A DNA stretch of 62,880 bases. It comes from CAZAQB01 sp964487155 (GTDB lineage Bacteria > Pseudomonadota > Gammaproteobacteria > Nitrococcales > Nitrococcaceae). Below the pieces are notes generated by a model. That model did no database searches. It had not been told where the DNA came from and saw only the letters and a program-made list of their open reading frames with translations. Each line of letters begins with the position of its first letter. Within the stretch, counting starts at the first letter, position 1. The DNA lies in contig CAZAQB010000004.1 of NCBI GenBank assembly GCA_964487155.1, positions 1 through 62,880 on the forward strand. The letters are read 5' to 3'. A program made the translations under genes and the position numbers. Positions 1 through 7,660 of this stretch are shown one piece after another.

Positions 1-32
1 GGCGGTGGTTCTGGCAGCAAGGGGTATAGGCG

Positions 33-1115
33 ATGGCCTGTGGTCCTGAGACACCAGCGTCAGTGAAGGGCCGGGGTGCGGCAAGCAACCTCGAAGGCCG
101 CTTTCAGCAGTGGCGGCGGGAGGCCTTGGATGATGGCTGGGAAGGTGCCGAGGCCGAGCGTCCGGGCCGCCCGGTCACGCAGCTTTCCGTCGACCGCTCC
201 CGCAGCGTCATCACCCGCAATCGTTCCCCCGACCTGCCTTTCGACCGTTCCGTCAATTCCTACCGGGGCTGCGAGCACGGCTGCATCTACTGCTATGCCC
301 GGCCGAGCCACGCCTACCTCGATCTCTCCCCGGGGCTGGACTTCGAGACCCACATCTTCCACAAGCCGGAGGCGCCGGAGCAGCTGGCCCGGGAGCTGGC
401 CCGCCCCGGTTACCGCCCTGCCCCTATCGCCCTGGGCGTGAACACCGACGCCTACCAGCCCGTCGAACGCCGCCTGGGTCTGACCCGGCGGCTACTGGAG
501 GTGCTCTGGGCGCACCGCCACCCGGTCATGCTGATCACCAAGTCCGGCCTCATCGAACGGGACCTGGACCTGCTGGCGCCCATGGCGGCCGAACGCCTGG
601 TGAGCGTGGCGGTGAGCCTCACCACCCTGGACGCCGAGTGCAACCGCACCCTGGAGCCCCGGGCTGCCGGGCCCGCCCGGCGGCTGCGGGTGATCCAGAG
701 GCTTTCGGAGGCGGGAATACCCATCGGCGTGATGGCGGCGCCGCTGATTCCGTTCGTCAACGATACAGAGCTGGAGAGGCTGCTCGAGGCTGCCGCCGGG
801 CGCGGCGCCCAGCGGGCAGGCTACACCGTGGTGCGCCTGCCCCACGAGGTGGAGCCGCTGTTCGAGCAATGGCTGCGGGCCCACCGGCCGGACGCTGCCG
901 GCCGCGTGCTGGCCCGGGTCAGGGAACTTCACAGAGGCCGGGGTAACGACAGCCGATACGGGTCGCGAATGAGCGGCACGGGTGACTACGCAGCCATGAT
1001 CGCCCAGCGCTTCCGGGTAGCGGCCCGGCGCCTGGGACTGGACACCGGTGCCCCGCAACTCGACAGCGGCCGCTTCCGCGTGCCCGGACGCGCCCAGCAG
1101 CTGGGATTGTTCTGA
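33..1115 (+). CDS. PA0069-family radical SAM protein
   Basis: A 360-residue cytosolic protein with the radical SAM [4Fe-4S] motif CEHGCIYC at residues 80-87 (C80, C84, C87), followed by the Y-A-R-P-S-H stretch typical of SplB-like/PA0069-family enzymes. The family resembles spore photoproduct lyase in its core, but its substrate in Gammaproteobacteria is not established, so only the S-adenosylmethionine radical chemistry can be stated. The C-terminal part (NDSRYG and YAAMIAQRF motifs) is also characteristic of this group. The ATG at 33 is the first start in the window and gives a full-length protein; the ribosome binding site is weak. The DUF1992 gene follows 34 bases after the stop. Confidence 0.87.
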   Translation: MACGPETPASVKGRGAASNLEGRFQQWRREALDDGWEGAEAERPGRPVTQLSVDRSRSVITRNRSPDLPFDRSVNSYRGCEHGCIYCYARPSHAYLDLSPGLDFETHIFHKPEAPEQLARELARPGYRPAPIALGVNTDAYQPVERRLGLTRRLLEVLWAHRHPVMLITKSGLIERDLDLLAPMAAERLVSVAVSLTTLDAECNRTLEPRAAGPARRLRVIQRLSEAGIPIGVMAAPLIPFVNDTELERLLEAAAGRGAQRAGYTVVRLPHEVEPLFEQWLRAHRPDAAGRVLARVRELHRGRGNDSRYGSRMSGTGDYAAMIAQRFRVAARRLGLDTGAPQLDSGRFRVPGRAQQLGLF

Positions 1116-1149
1116 TAGCCTTCAACTCTGCGAGCATCGGAGCCACCTG

Positions 1150-1545
1150 ATGGATCCCATGAGCGAGTTGGCCGAGGCGCGCATCCGGGAGGCGGCGGAG
1201 CGGGGTGAGCTCGACAACCTGCCCGGGGAGGGCCGGCCCCTGGAACTGGATGACGACCGCATGGTGCCCCCGGAGCTTCGCATGGCCTACCGCATCCTCA
1301 AGAACGCCAACTGCCTGCCCCCGGAACTGGACACCCGCCGGGAGATCCGCGAGCTGGAAGACCTGCTGCGCCACGTGGACGACGGCGCCGGCGAGCAACG
1401 CAGCCGGGCGCAACGGCGCCTGCTGGCGCTGCGCCTGCGGCTGGAGGCCGGCGGGCGCAGCCCCCCCTGCCTGAATGCCGATCCCCGCTACCAGGAAAGG
1501 CTGGCCCGACACCTCGAGTCAGGCCGCGACGGCGACGGCCATTGA
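1150..1545 (+). CDS. DUF1992 (DnaJC28-type conserved region) protein
   Basis: A 131-residue protein starting MDPMSELAEARIREA. The block GELDNLPGEGRPLELDDD, followed by a MAYRILKNA segment, is diagnostic of the DUF1992 family, which in eukaryotes is found in DnaJ homologue subfamily C member 28. The bacterial members lack a J domain and have no proven function. It is predicted to be a soluble, mostly helical, charged protein. The reading frame opens earlier (1048), but that extension overlaps the radical SAM gene and has no family match, so ATG 1150 was chosen. It is followed closely by the cardiolipin synthase gene. Confidence 0.85.
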   Translation: MDPMSELAEARIREAAERGELDNLPGEGRPLELDDDRMVPPELRMAYRILKNANCLPPELDTRREIRELEDLLRHVDDGAGEQRSRAQRRLLALRLRLEAGGRSPPCLNADPRYQERLARHLESGRDGDGH

Positions 1546-1557
1546 AGGCGGCGGCCA

Positions 1558-2670
1558 TTGTCCAACCTCCGCGCGATGGAGCCCGCCGCCCCGCTGGCCA
1601 AGTACCGTCCTGAGCGGTCCCTCTACGTCGAAGGGGATGCCCTCTACCAGGCCATGCTCTCGGCCATCGCCGGCGCCCGCCGGCGGGTCTGCCTGGAGAC
1701 CTATATCTTTGCCTGGGACGAGGTGGGCCAGCGCTTCGGTGCCGCCCTGATGGAGCGGGCGCGGGCCGGAGTGCGCACCCATCTGCTGGTGGACGGGTTC
1801 GGCTCCCTGGGCCTGCTGCCACGGCGGGCCCAGGCTGAACTGGCCGAAGCCGGGGTGCGCGTGCGGCGTTTCCACCGCTGGCAGTGGCGCGACCCCTGGC
1901 GCTACAACCGCCGCGACCACCGCAAACTGCTGGTGGTGGATGGGCGCACCATGTTCCTCGGCGGCTTCAACATCCACCGGCAGAGCTCCCTGGCGGCCTA
2001 TGGGCCGCAGCGCTGGCGCGATACCCACCTGGAGATGAACGGACCGGCGGCGGCGCAGGCGGAACTGCTGTTCGACGTGTTCTGGCGCTACCGTCGCGGC
2101 CGGGAGGCCGCCATGCGGCGGCTGGGAAGCCATCTGCTGGTGTCCAATCACAACCGCCGCGGCCGCCGGGCCCTGCTGCGGGTGATCAATGGCCTGTTGG
2201 GGAGTGCGCGACACCGGGCCTGGATCAGCACCCCCTATTTCGTGCCCGACCGGCGGCTTCAGACCCGGCTGCTGACCGCCGCGCGCCGGGGTGTGGACGT
2301 GCGCCTGCTGGTCCCGGGCAAGAGTGACGTGGCGCTGGCCCGCTGGGCTTCCCATGCCGCCTACGCCCGGCTGCTGGAAGGCGGCGTGCGCATTTTCGAA
2401 TATCAGGCCCGGGTGCTCCATGCCAAGACCATGGTGGTGGACGCCCGGCGCTGCTGGATCGGCACCGCCAACCTTGACTACCGCAGCCTGCGCCACAATT
2501 ACGAGATCACCCTGCGGTCCTCGGATCGTGATCTGGCCCAATCCCTGGAGAGTCAGTTCGAAGCCGACCTTGGCGACGCCCTGGAGGTGAAACACGCCGT
2601 CTGGTCCCGGCGCCACGGCCTGCACTACCTGGCGGAAACCATCGGCTGGCTGGCCCGACGCTGGCTCTAG
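1558..2670 (+). CDS. clsB: Cardiolipin synthase, ClsB-like (phospholipase D superfamily)
   Basis: A 370-residue enzyme with the two HKD motifs of the phospholipase D superfamily: H120/K122/D127 (HRKLLVVDG) and H287/K289/D294 (HAKTMVVDA). It has no N-terminal transmembrane pair, which points to the ClsB/YbhO type rather than ClsA. Expected role: transfer of a phosphatidyl group to phosphatidylglycerol (or phosphatidylethanolamine) to make cardiolipin at the inner membrane. The start shown is TTG 1558; an in-frame ATG at 1576 (MEPAAPL) is an alternative six codons in. It lies 12 bases after the DUF1992 gene, suggesting co-transcription. Confidence 0.88.
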   Translation: MSNLRAMEPAAPLAKYRPERSLYVEGDALYQAMLSAIAGARRRVCLETYIFAWDEVGQRFGAALMERARAGVRTHLLVDGFGSLGLLPRRAQAELAEAGVRVRRFHRWQWRDPWRYNRRDHRKLLVVDGRTMFLGGFNIHRQSSLAAYGPQRWRDTHLEMNGPAAAQAELLFDVFWRYRRGREAAMRRLGSHLLVSNHNRRGRRALLRVINGLLGSARHRAWISTPYFVPDRRLQTRLLTAARRGVDVRLLVPGKSDVALARWASHAAYARLLEGGVRIFEYQARVLHAKTMVVDARRCWIGTANLDYRSLRHNYEITLRSSDRDLAQSLESQFEADLGDALEVKHAVWSRRHGLHYLAETIGWLARRWL

Positions 2671-2789
2671 CCTGCCGCGGCGGCTGGGCAGCGGGCCGCG
2701 ATGGGGATACGCTCTTGGAGAGCGGCGCCGAGCGCCGTGGCCGGTCAGGGGCGAGGAGCGCCTTTGATGGAATTCCCCGGGGGGTTGCC

Positions 2790-3944
2790 TTGCCAAGCCT
2801 AGGTGTCATACCCAGCAACGACCCGCAGCAGGCGCTGCGGGTGCGGCGGTTTCTGCTCGCCCAGTCGGTCTACGGGCTGGCGGCGGCGCTGCTGGCGCTC
2901 TACGCTGTGCTGGGCCTGCTGGAGCCGGGCCATTTCCTGCTGCTGCTGGTTGCCTTTCTCGGGGGCAACGGGCTGTTCTTTGCGCTGCTGCGTTCTGGGC
3001 GCAACCGCCGGCTGGACGATCCCAGCATGACCGTCTGGCAGATGATCGGCGCCTGCGCTCTGATGAGCCTGAGCCTGTACCTGGTCGACGGCGGCCGCGG
3101 CGCCCTGCTGCTGCTGACCCTGGCGCTGCTGCTGTTCGGCACCCTGCGCCTGGGCACGGCCGACTTCCTGCTGGTGGGCATGCTGGCCCCTGCCGGCTAT
3201 GCCCTGGCCCTGGCGGCGGCGGTGCGCTACCGGGGCGTCAGCCTGGACCTGCGCCTGGAACTGCTGCAGCTGCTCGCGCTGGCGGCCCTGATTCCCTGCT
3301 GTGCGGCCTTCGCCGGCTACGTGGCTGGCCTGCGCCGCTCGGTGCGCCAGGCCAGCGTCGACCTGGCCCGGGCCCGGGAGACCATCCACGACCTGAGCGT
3401 GCTCGACGAGCTCACCGGCGTCAGCAATCGGCGCAGCATCCTCAACCTGCTGGAGGACGAGCGGGTGCGCAGCAACCGGCTGGAGCAGGAGTTGGCGGTG
3501 GCCGTGCTGGATCTGGACAACTTCAAGAAGGTCAACGAGGCCCATGGCCGGGACGTGGGAGACCAGGTGCTGAGACGCCTTGCGCGGCGCCTCCGGGAGG
3601 CGGTGCGAGCCGTGGACACCGTGGGCCGTTTCGGGGGCGAGGAATTCCTGGTGGTGATGCCGGATACCAGTGCCGCCACCGCCGAACGCCTGCTGCGGGA
3701 TCTGGTGCAGCGGGTTGCGGGCACCCGCATGGCGGATATTGCGCCACGGCTGTCGGTGACCAGTAGCGGCGGGCTCGCCCTCTACCATCCCGGGGAGGAG
3801 ATGTGGGCGGTGGTGGAGCGCGCTCGGCGGGCTGCACGCGAGGCCAACCAGGCAGGCGGAAATCGCGCCGTCCACGAGGCCCGGGCATCGGCGCCGGCCG
3901 AGCGGGAAACCGGTTCGCGGCCGGTGGAGCGGGGGACACCCTGA
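2790..3944 (+). CDS. Membrane-bound GGDEF diguanylate cyclase
   Basis: A hydrophobic N-terminal sensor region of about 180 residues with roughly six predicted membrane spans is followed by a complete GGDEF domain carrying GGEEF (residues 282-286 from this start), so it should condense two GTP to cyclic di-GMP. The RAVD tetrapeptide five residues upstream of GGEEF fits an RxxD inhibitory site for product feedback. LDNFKKVNEAHG is the usual metal and nucleotide segment. The frame opens at TTG 2715, but the first 25 residues look like untranslated leader; TTG 2790 (MPSLGVIPSNDPQQ) is preferred and remains uncertain. The next gene's GTG directly follows this stop codon, indicating translational coupling. 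Confidence 0.85.
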   Translation: MPSLGVIPSNDPQQALRVRRFLLAQSVYGLAAALLALYAVLGLLEPGHFLLLLVAFLGGNGLFFALLRSGRNRRLDDPSMTVWQMIGACALMSLSLYLVDGGRGALLLLTLALLLFGTLRLGTADFLLVGMLAPAGYALALAAAVRYRGVSLDLRLELLQLLALAALIPCCAAFAGYVAGLRRSVRQASVDLARARETIHDLSVLDELTGVSNRRSILNLLEDERVRSNRLEQELAVAVLDLDNFKKVNEAHGRDVGDQVLRRLARRLREAVRAVDTVGRFGGEEFLVVMPDTSAATAERLLRDLVQRVAGTRMADIAPRLSVTSSGGLALYHPGEEMWAVVERARRAAREANQAGGNRAVHEARASAPAERETGSRPVERGTP

Positions 3945-5072
3945 GTGGACCGGGAGGTCCGCCGGCTGCGCGAGAACCTGCAGGGCGAAGTCGACAGCGC
4001 CGCCCTGTACCGCACGCTCTCGGAGGTGGAATCCGATCCGCGCATCGCCGAGGTCTACCGGCGCATGGCGGGCATCGAGGAGCACCACGCCCGATTCTGG
4101 CAGCAACACCTGCGCAGCTGCGGCGCGCAGGCCCACGCGCCCCGGCCGAGCTGGCGCGGGCGGATCCTGGCACTGCTGGCCCGGCGCTTCGGGGCGGGCT
4201 TCGTGCTGCCCACCGTGGCGGGCCTCGAGACCGCTGACCGCCACGCCTACGCCAGCCAGCCGGAATCCCGGGAGAGTCGCCTGCCTGCCGACGAGCAGGC
4301 CCACAGCCGCCTGATCGGCGCCATCATCGGGGCCGCCGGCAGCCGGGGCATGGAGGGCTCCGCCATCGCGCGCCTGGAGGGCCGCCATAGCAATGTCGGC
4401 GGCAATGCGTTGCGCGCGGCGGTACTGGGAGCCAACGATGGCCTGGTGTCGAACCTCAGTCTGGTGATGGGGGTGGCCGGTGCCTCGGGCGGCGGCAGCG
4501 CGGTGCTGGTGGCCGGGTTCGCCGGGCTGCTCGCGGGCGCCATCTCCATGGCGCTCGGCGAGTGGCTCTCGGTGCAGAGCGCCCGCGAGCTCTACGAGCG
4601 GCAGATCGACCTGGAAGCCACCGAACTCGCCACCATGCCCGAGGAAGAGGAGGCGGAGCTGGCCCTGATCTACCAGGCCAAGGGCCTGCCGGAGGCGGAG
4701 GCCAAGGCCCTGGCAAGGCGCCTCATCGCCGACAAGGACCATGCCCTGGACACCCTGGCCCGGGAAGAGCTGGGGGTTGACCCCAACGAACTGGGCGGCT
4801 CGGCCTGGGCTGCGGCCGGCACCTCCTTCGCCCTGTTCGCCGGCGGGGCGCTGATCCCGGTGCTGCCTTTCATGTTCTGGCAGGGCGGCACCGCGGTGGC
4901 GGGCAGCGTGGGCCTGTCAGGGCTGGCCCTGTTCGGCATCGGCGCGGCGATCACCCTGCTCACCGGCCGCGGAGTCTGGTTCTCCGGCCTGCGCCAGCTG
5001 GGCTTCGGCGTCGCCGCGGCCGCTATCACCTACGGTGTCGGCCACCTGCTGGGAGTGGCCATTCATGGTTGA
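3945..5072 (+). CDS. mbfA: Ferritin-like/VIT1 fusion membrane iron exporter (MbfA/erythrin-VIT1 type)
   Basis: A 375-residue two-domain protein. Residues 1 to about 145 form a ferritin-like (erythrin) domain with iron-ligand Glu/His residues, including the EEHH motif near residue 45. Residues from about 150 are a VIT1/CCC1 transporter domain (NALRAAVLGANDGLVSN block) with about five membrane spans. This architecture matches MbfA, which in alphaproteobacteria exports iron and protects against iron and peroxide stress; the same role here is inferred from architecture. Translation starts at GTG 3945, immediately after the stop codon of the diguanylate cyclase, so the two are coupled. I see no Fur box directly upstream. 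Confidence 0.86.
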   Translation: MDREVRRLRENLQGEVDSAALYRTLSEVESDPRIAEVYRRMAGIEEHHARFWQQHLRSCGAQAHAPRPSWRGRILALLARRFGAGFVLPTVAGLETADRHAYASQPESRESRLPADEQAHSRLIGAIIGAAGSRGMEGSAIARLEGRHSNVGGNALRAAVLGANDGLVSNLSLVMGVAGASGGGSAVLVAGFAGLLAGAISMALGEWLSVQSARELYERQIDLEATELATMPEEEEAELALIYQAKGLPEAEAKALARRLIADKDHALDTLAREELGVDPNELGGSAWAAAGTSFALFAGGALIPVLPFMFWQGGTAVAGSVGLSGLALFGIGAAITLLTGRGVWFSGLRQLGFGVAAAAITYGVGHLLGVAIHG

Positions 5073-5253
5073 CGGCCGGAGCCAGTGGATCGGTTGACTC
5101 GTTAATCGGGGAATCCGGGGGAGCCGCTCAGCGCGGTTCAGCCGTGATGCCTCGTTCCGGAGGCGCCAGAGGCGAAGCGGTGGGGATTGGCCGGAAAGCC
5201 TTCACCTGGGCCGACGCAGTTGCGTGCTGCCTCCCGATTCACCGATTCACCGA

Positions 5254-6948
5254 TCACAACCCCGTAACCGCGTCCTGTCCGCTGCTGCCTTCTTCCCGCA
5301 GCGCCCGGCGCAGGATCTTGCCGACGTTGGTCTTGGGCAGCTCCTTGCGGAACTCGATTTCCCGGGGCACCTTGTAGGCGGTCAGGTTCTGGCGGCAGTA
5401 ATCCAGGATGCCCTCGCGATCCGGCTGTTCGCCCCGGGGTACGATCACTGCCTTGACTCGCTCTCCCTTCTCGCCGTCGGGGACGCCGATCACCGCCACT
5501 TCCATGATATCCGGGTGTTCGGCGATGACGCCTTCCACTTCGTTGGGGAAGACGTTGAAGCCGGACACGAGAATCATGTCCTTGGCCCGGTCGACGATGT
5601 AGACGAACCCCCTGGCGTCGATGCGGGCCATGTCCCCGGTGCGGAACCAGCCGTCCCGATGGAAGGCCGCGCGGGTCTCCTGGGGGCGGTTCCAGTAGCC
5701 CTGGGTGACCTGTGGGCCCCGCACGCAGAGTTCGCCCACGGCGTCCGGCGCCAACTCGTTGCCTTCCTCGTCCATGACCGCCACCTCTGTCGAGGGCACC
5801 GGCAGGCCGATGCTGCCGTTGTAGGCGGACAGGTCCAGGGGATTGATGCACACCGCCGGCGAGGTCTCGGTGAGTCCGTAGGCCTCCAGCAGGACCACGC
5901 CGGTGGTCTGCTGCCAGCGCTCGGCCACGGCATGATGCACGGCCATTCCGCCGCCCAGGGTGATGCGCAGGTGGGAGAAATCAAGGCCGGCGAAGTCCGG
6001 GTTATTGAGCAGGCCGTTAAACAGGGTGTTGACCCCGGTGATGGCGGTGAACGGCACCTTGCGCAGTTCCTTCACGAAGCCCGGCATGTCCCGGGGGTTG
6101 GTGATCAGCACGTTCTCACCACCCACGCGCATGAATGTCATGCAGTTCGCCAGCAGCGAGAAGATGTGGTAGAGGGGCAGGGCGGTGATGATCACCTCCT
6201 CGCCCTCCCGCACCCAGGGCCCCAGCCAGGCGTAGGCCTGTTCCAGGTTGGCCACCATGTTGCGGTGGGTGAGGATGGCGCCCTTCGCGACCCCGGTGGT
6301 GCCGCCGGTGTACTGCAGGAAGGCCACATCTGCAGGGCCGAGGGGAGGTTCTTCCAACTGCTGGCGCGAGCCTTCCGCCAGGGCCTGCCCCAGGGGCCGG
6401 GCGCCGCTGATATGCCAGGCGGGCACCATTTTCTTGACGTGCTTGACCACTGCGTTGACCAGCGCGCCCTTGAGGCCGGAGTGCAGGTCGCCGATGCGGG
6501 CGATCAGCACGTGCTCCACCTCCGTGTCCTCCAGCACCTGCTCCAGCGTATGGGCGAAGTTCTCCAGGATGACGATGGTCCGGGCGCGGGAATCCTGCAG
6601 CTGGTGGCGCAGTTCCCGGGGCGTGTAGAGGGGGTTGACGTTCACCACGGTGAGGCCGGCGCGCAATACGCCGAACAGGGTGACCGGATAGGCCAGCACG
6701 TTGGGCATCATGAGCGCCACCCGTTCGCCCTTGGTCAGCCCCAGGCTGCCCTGCAGGTAGGCACCAAAATCCCGGCTCAGGCGGTCCAGGTCCCGATAGC
6801 GCAGCGTGGTGCCCATGTTGCTGAAGGCGGGACGCTCTGCGAATCGGCGGCAGCTCTCCTGCAGCACCTCGCGCAGCGAGGCGAAGCGCTCCGGGTCGAT
6901 CTCCGGCGGCACGCCCGGCGGGTACGACTGCAGCCACGGCTTCTCCAC
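5254..6948 (-). CDS. fadD: Long-chain-fatty-acid-CoA ligase
   Basis: A 564-residue AMP-binding enzyme starting MEKPWLQSYPPGVPPEID, the classical proteobacterial FadD N-terminus. It has the P-loop YTGGTTGVAKGA, the A5-type YGLTETSP motif, the hinge KDMILVSGFN and the catalytic lysine near the C-terminus (TNVGKILRR). It activates fatty acids to acyl-CoA at the inner membrane, feeding the beta-oxidation operon at 18-25 kb. The GTG at 6948 is chosen because GGAGGA lies 7 bases upstream and homologues begin here; the frame extends 16 codons further upstream without family similarity. It diverges from the phasin gene. Confidence 0.94.
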   Translation of the reverse strand: MEKPWLQSYPPGVPPEIDPERFASLREVLQESCRRFAERPAFSNMGTTLRYRDLDRLSRDFGAYLQGSLGLTKGERVALMMPNVLAYPVTLFGVLRAGLTVVNVNPLYTPRELRHQLQDSRARTIVILENFAHTLEQVLEDTEVEHVLIARIGDLHSGLKGALVNAVVKHVKKMVPAWHISGARPLGQALAEGSRQQLEEPPLGPADVAFLQYTGGTTGVAKGAILTHRNMVANLEQAYAWLGPWVREGEEVIITALPLYHIFSLLANCMTFMRVGGENVLITNPRDMPGFVKELRKVPFTAITGVNTLFNGLLNNPDFAGLDFSHLRITLGGGMAVHHAVAERWQQTTGVVLLEAYGLTETSPAVCINPLDLSAYNGSIGLPVPSTEVAVMDEEGNELAPDAVGELCVRGPQVTQGYWNRPQETRAAFHRDGWFRTGDMARIDARGFVYIVDRAKDMILVSGFNVFPNEVEGVIAEHPDIMEVAVIGVPDGEKGERVKAVIVPRGEQPDREGILDYCRQNLTAYKVPREIEFRKELPKTNVGKILRRALREEGSSGQDAVTGL

Positions 6949-7002
6949 GTCTTCGTCCTCCAATCTTGGTTGGCGCCCGCTGGGTGGGGCACGCACGCCG
7001 CA

Positions 7003-7008
7003 AGTATA
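7003..7008 (-). promoter_or_regulatory. Possible -10 element for fadD
   Basis: TATACT on the minus strand (5 of 6 matches to TATAAT) about 55 bases upstream of the fadD GTG. No good -35 hexamer is seen at 17 bases, so this is only a candidate for a weak or activator-dependent promoter. Confidence 0.25.
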
Positions 7009-7183
7009 GAAACCCGATAAAACAGAGCCGCGAGCGGGGCGCGCCGGACGGTCACAATTCGGTCATCGGTTCGATGTTGCAATGCGGCACATCGTCTGAT
7101 ACGTTGCAGCGCACAAACAGGGAAGATTCAGACCAAGCCCCTGTTTCTGTGAAAATTACGGATTCCAACGTGGAGGCTGACCC

Positions 7184-7600
7184 GTGTACGAAGAGATGCT
7201 GAGCAAGACCAACCTGCAGTTCGACAAGGCTCTGGAGCCGGCCCGCAAGTTCAACGCGCTGCTGGTGGACCACCTGGAGAAGCTCGCCGCCATGAACCTG
7301 GAGGCCGTCAAGGGCTATGCCGAGCTGTCCATGAAGGAGGTTCGCGAGGCCCTGGCCGTCGACGACGCCCAGGCCCTGCAGCAGTACCTCACCGCCCGCG
7401 GCGAGGTGGCCAAGGTGGTGGCCGACCGGGTGAAGGACGACTCCGAGAAGCTGGTCGGCATCAACCAGGACTTCGTCAAGGAAGTCCAGAAGCTGGTTGA
7501 GGAGAACGTGAAGACCTTCTCCACCGAGGCGACCAAGACCGCCAAGAAGGCTGCCCCCAAGGCGGCGGCGGCTCCCAAGGCTGCCGCCAGCGCCGAGTAA
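7184..7600 (+). CDS. Phasin family protein
   Basis: A 138-residue amphipathic helical protein beginning MYEEMLSKTNLQFDKALEPARKF with the phasin_2-type pattern, and ending in a Lys/Ala/Pro-rich tail (TAKKAAPKAAAAPKAAAS) like those of histone-like tails on phasins. Phasins coat polyhydroxyalkanoate granules; some bind DNA or help distribute granules through a basic tail. The start is GTG 7184 with GGAGG nearby upstream. No PHA synthase lies in the window, so the granule role is inferred from family. It is monocistronic, ending at a strong terminator. Confidence 0.88.
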   Translation: MYEEMLSKTNLQFDKALEPARKFNALLVDHLEKLAAMNLEAVKGYAELSMKEVREALAVDDAQALQQYLTARGEVAKVVADRVKDDSEKLVGINQDFVKEVQKLVEENVKTFSTEATKTAKKAAPKAAAAPKAAASAE

Positions 7601-7627
7601 GCACTCGACGCCAGCACTGCGCTCCGA

Positions 7628-7660
7628 CCGCCGGGGGTTCTGCCTCCGGCGGTTTTTTTT
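7628..7660 (+). terminator. Rho-independent terminator of the phasin gene
   Basis: A 10-bp stem (CCGCCGGGGG pairing with CCTCCGGCGG, one mismatch) with loop TTCTG, followed by eight T residues (7653-7660). It lies 27 bases after the phasin stop and overlaps the last bases of the convergent KAP ATPase gene. Confidence 0.9.

Noticed and set aside
5236..5255. Tandem GATTCACC repeats at the end of fadD.
   Set aside because: Only two copies, partly inside the coding end; too short to be meaningful.
5224..7020. A 598-codon plus-strand frame opposite fadD.
   Set aside because: Shadow of fadD; composition typical of antisense translation.
7077..7105. Possible phasin promoter TTGCAA-N17-TACGTT.
   Set aside because: The -10 matches only three of six positions, so it is below what I would annotate.
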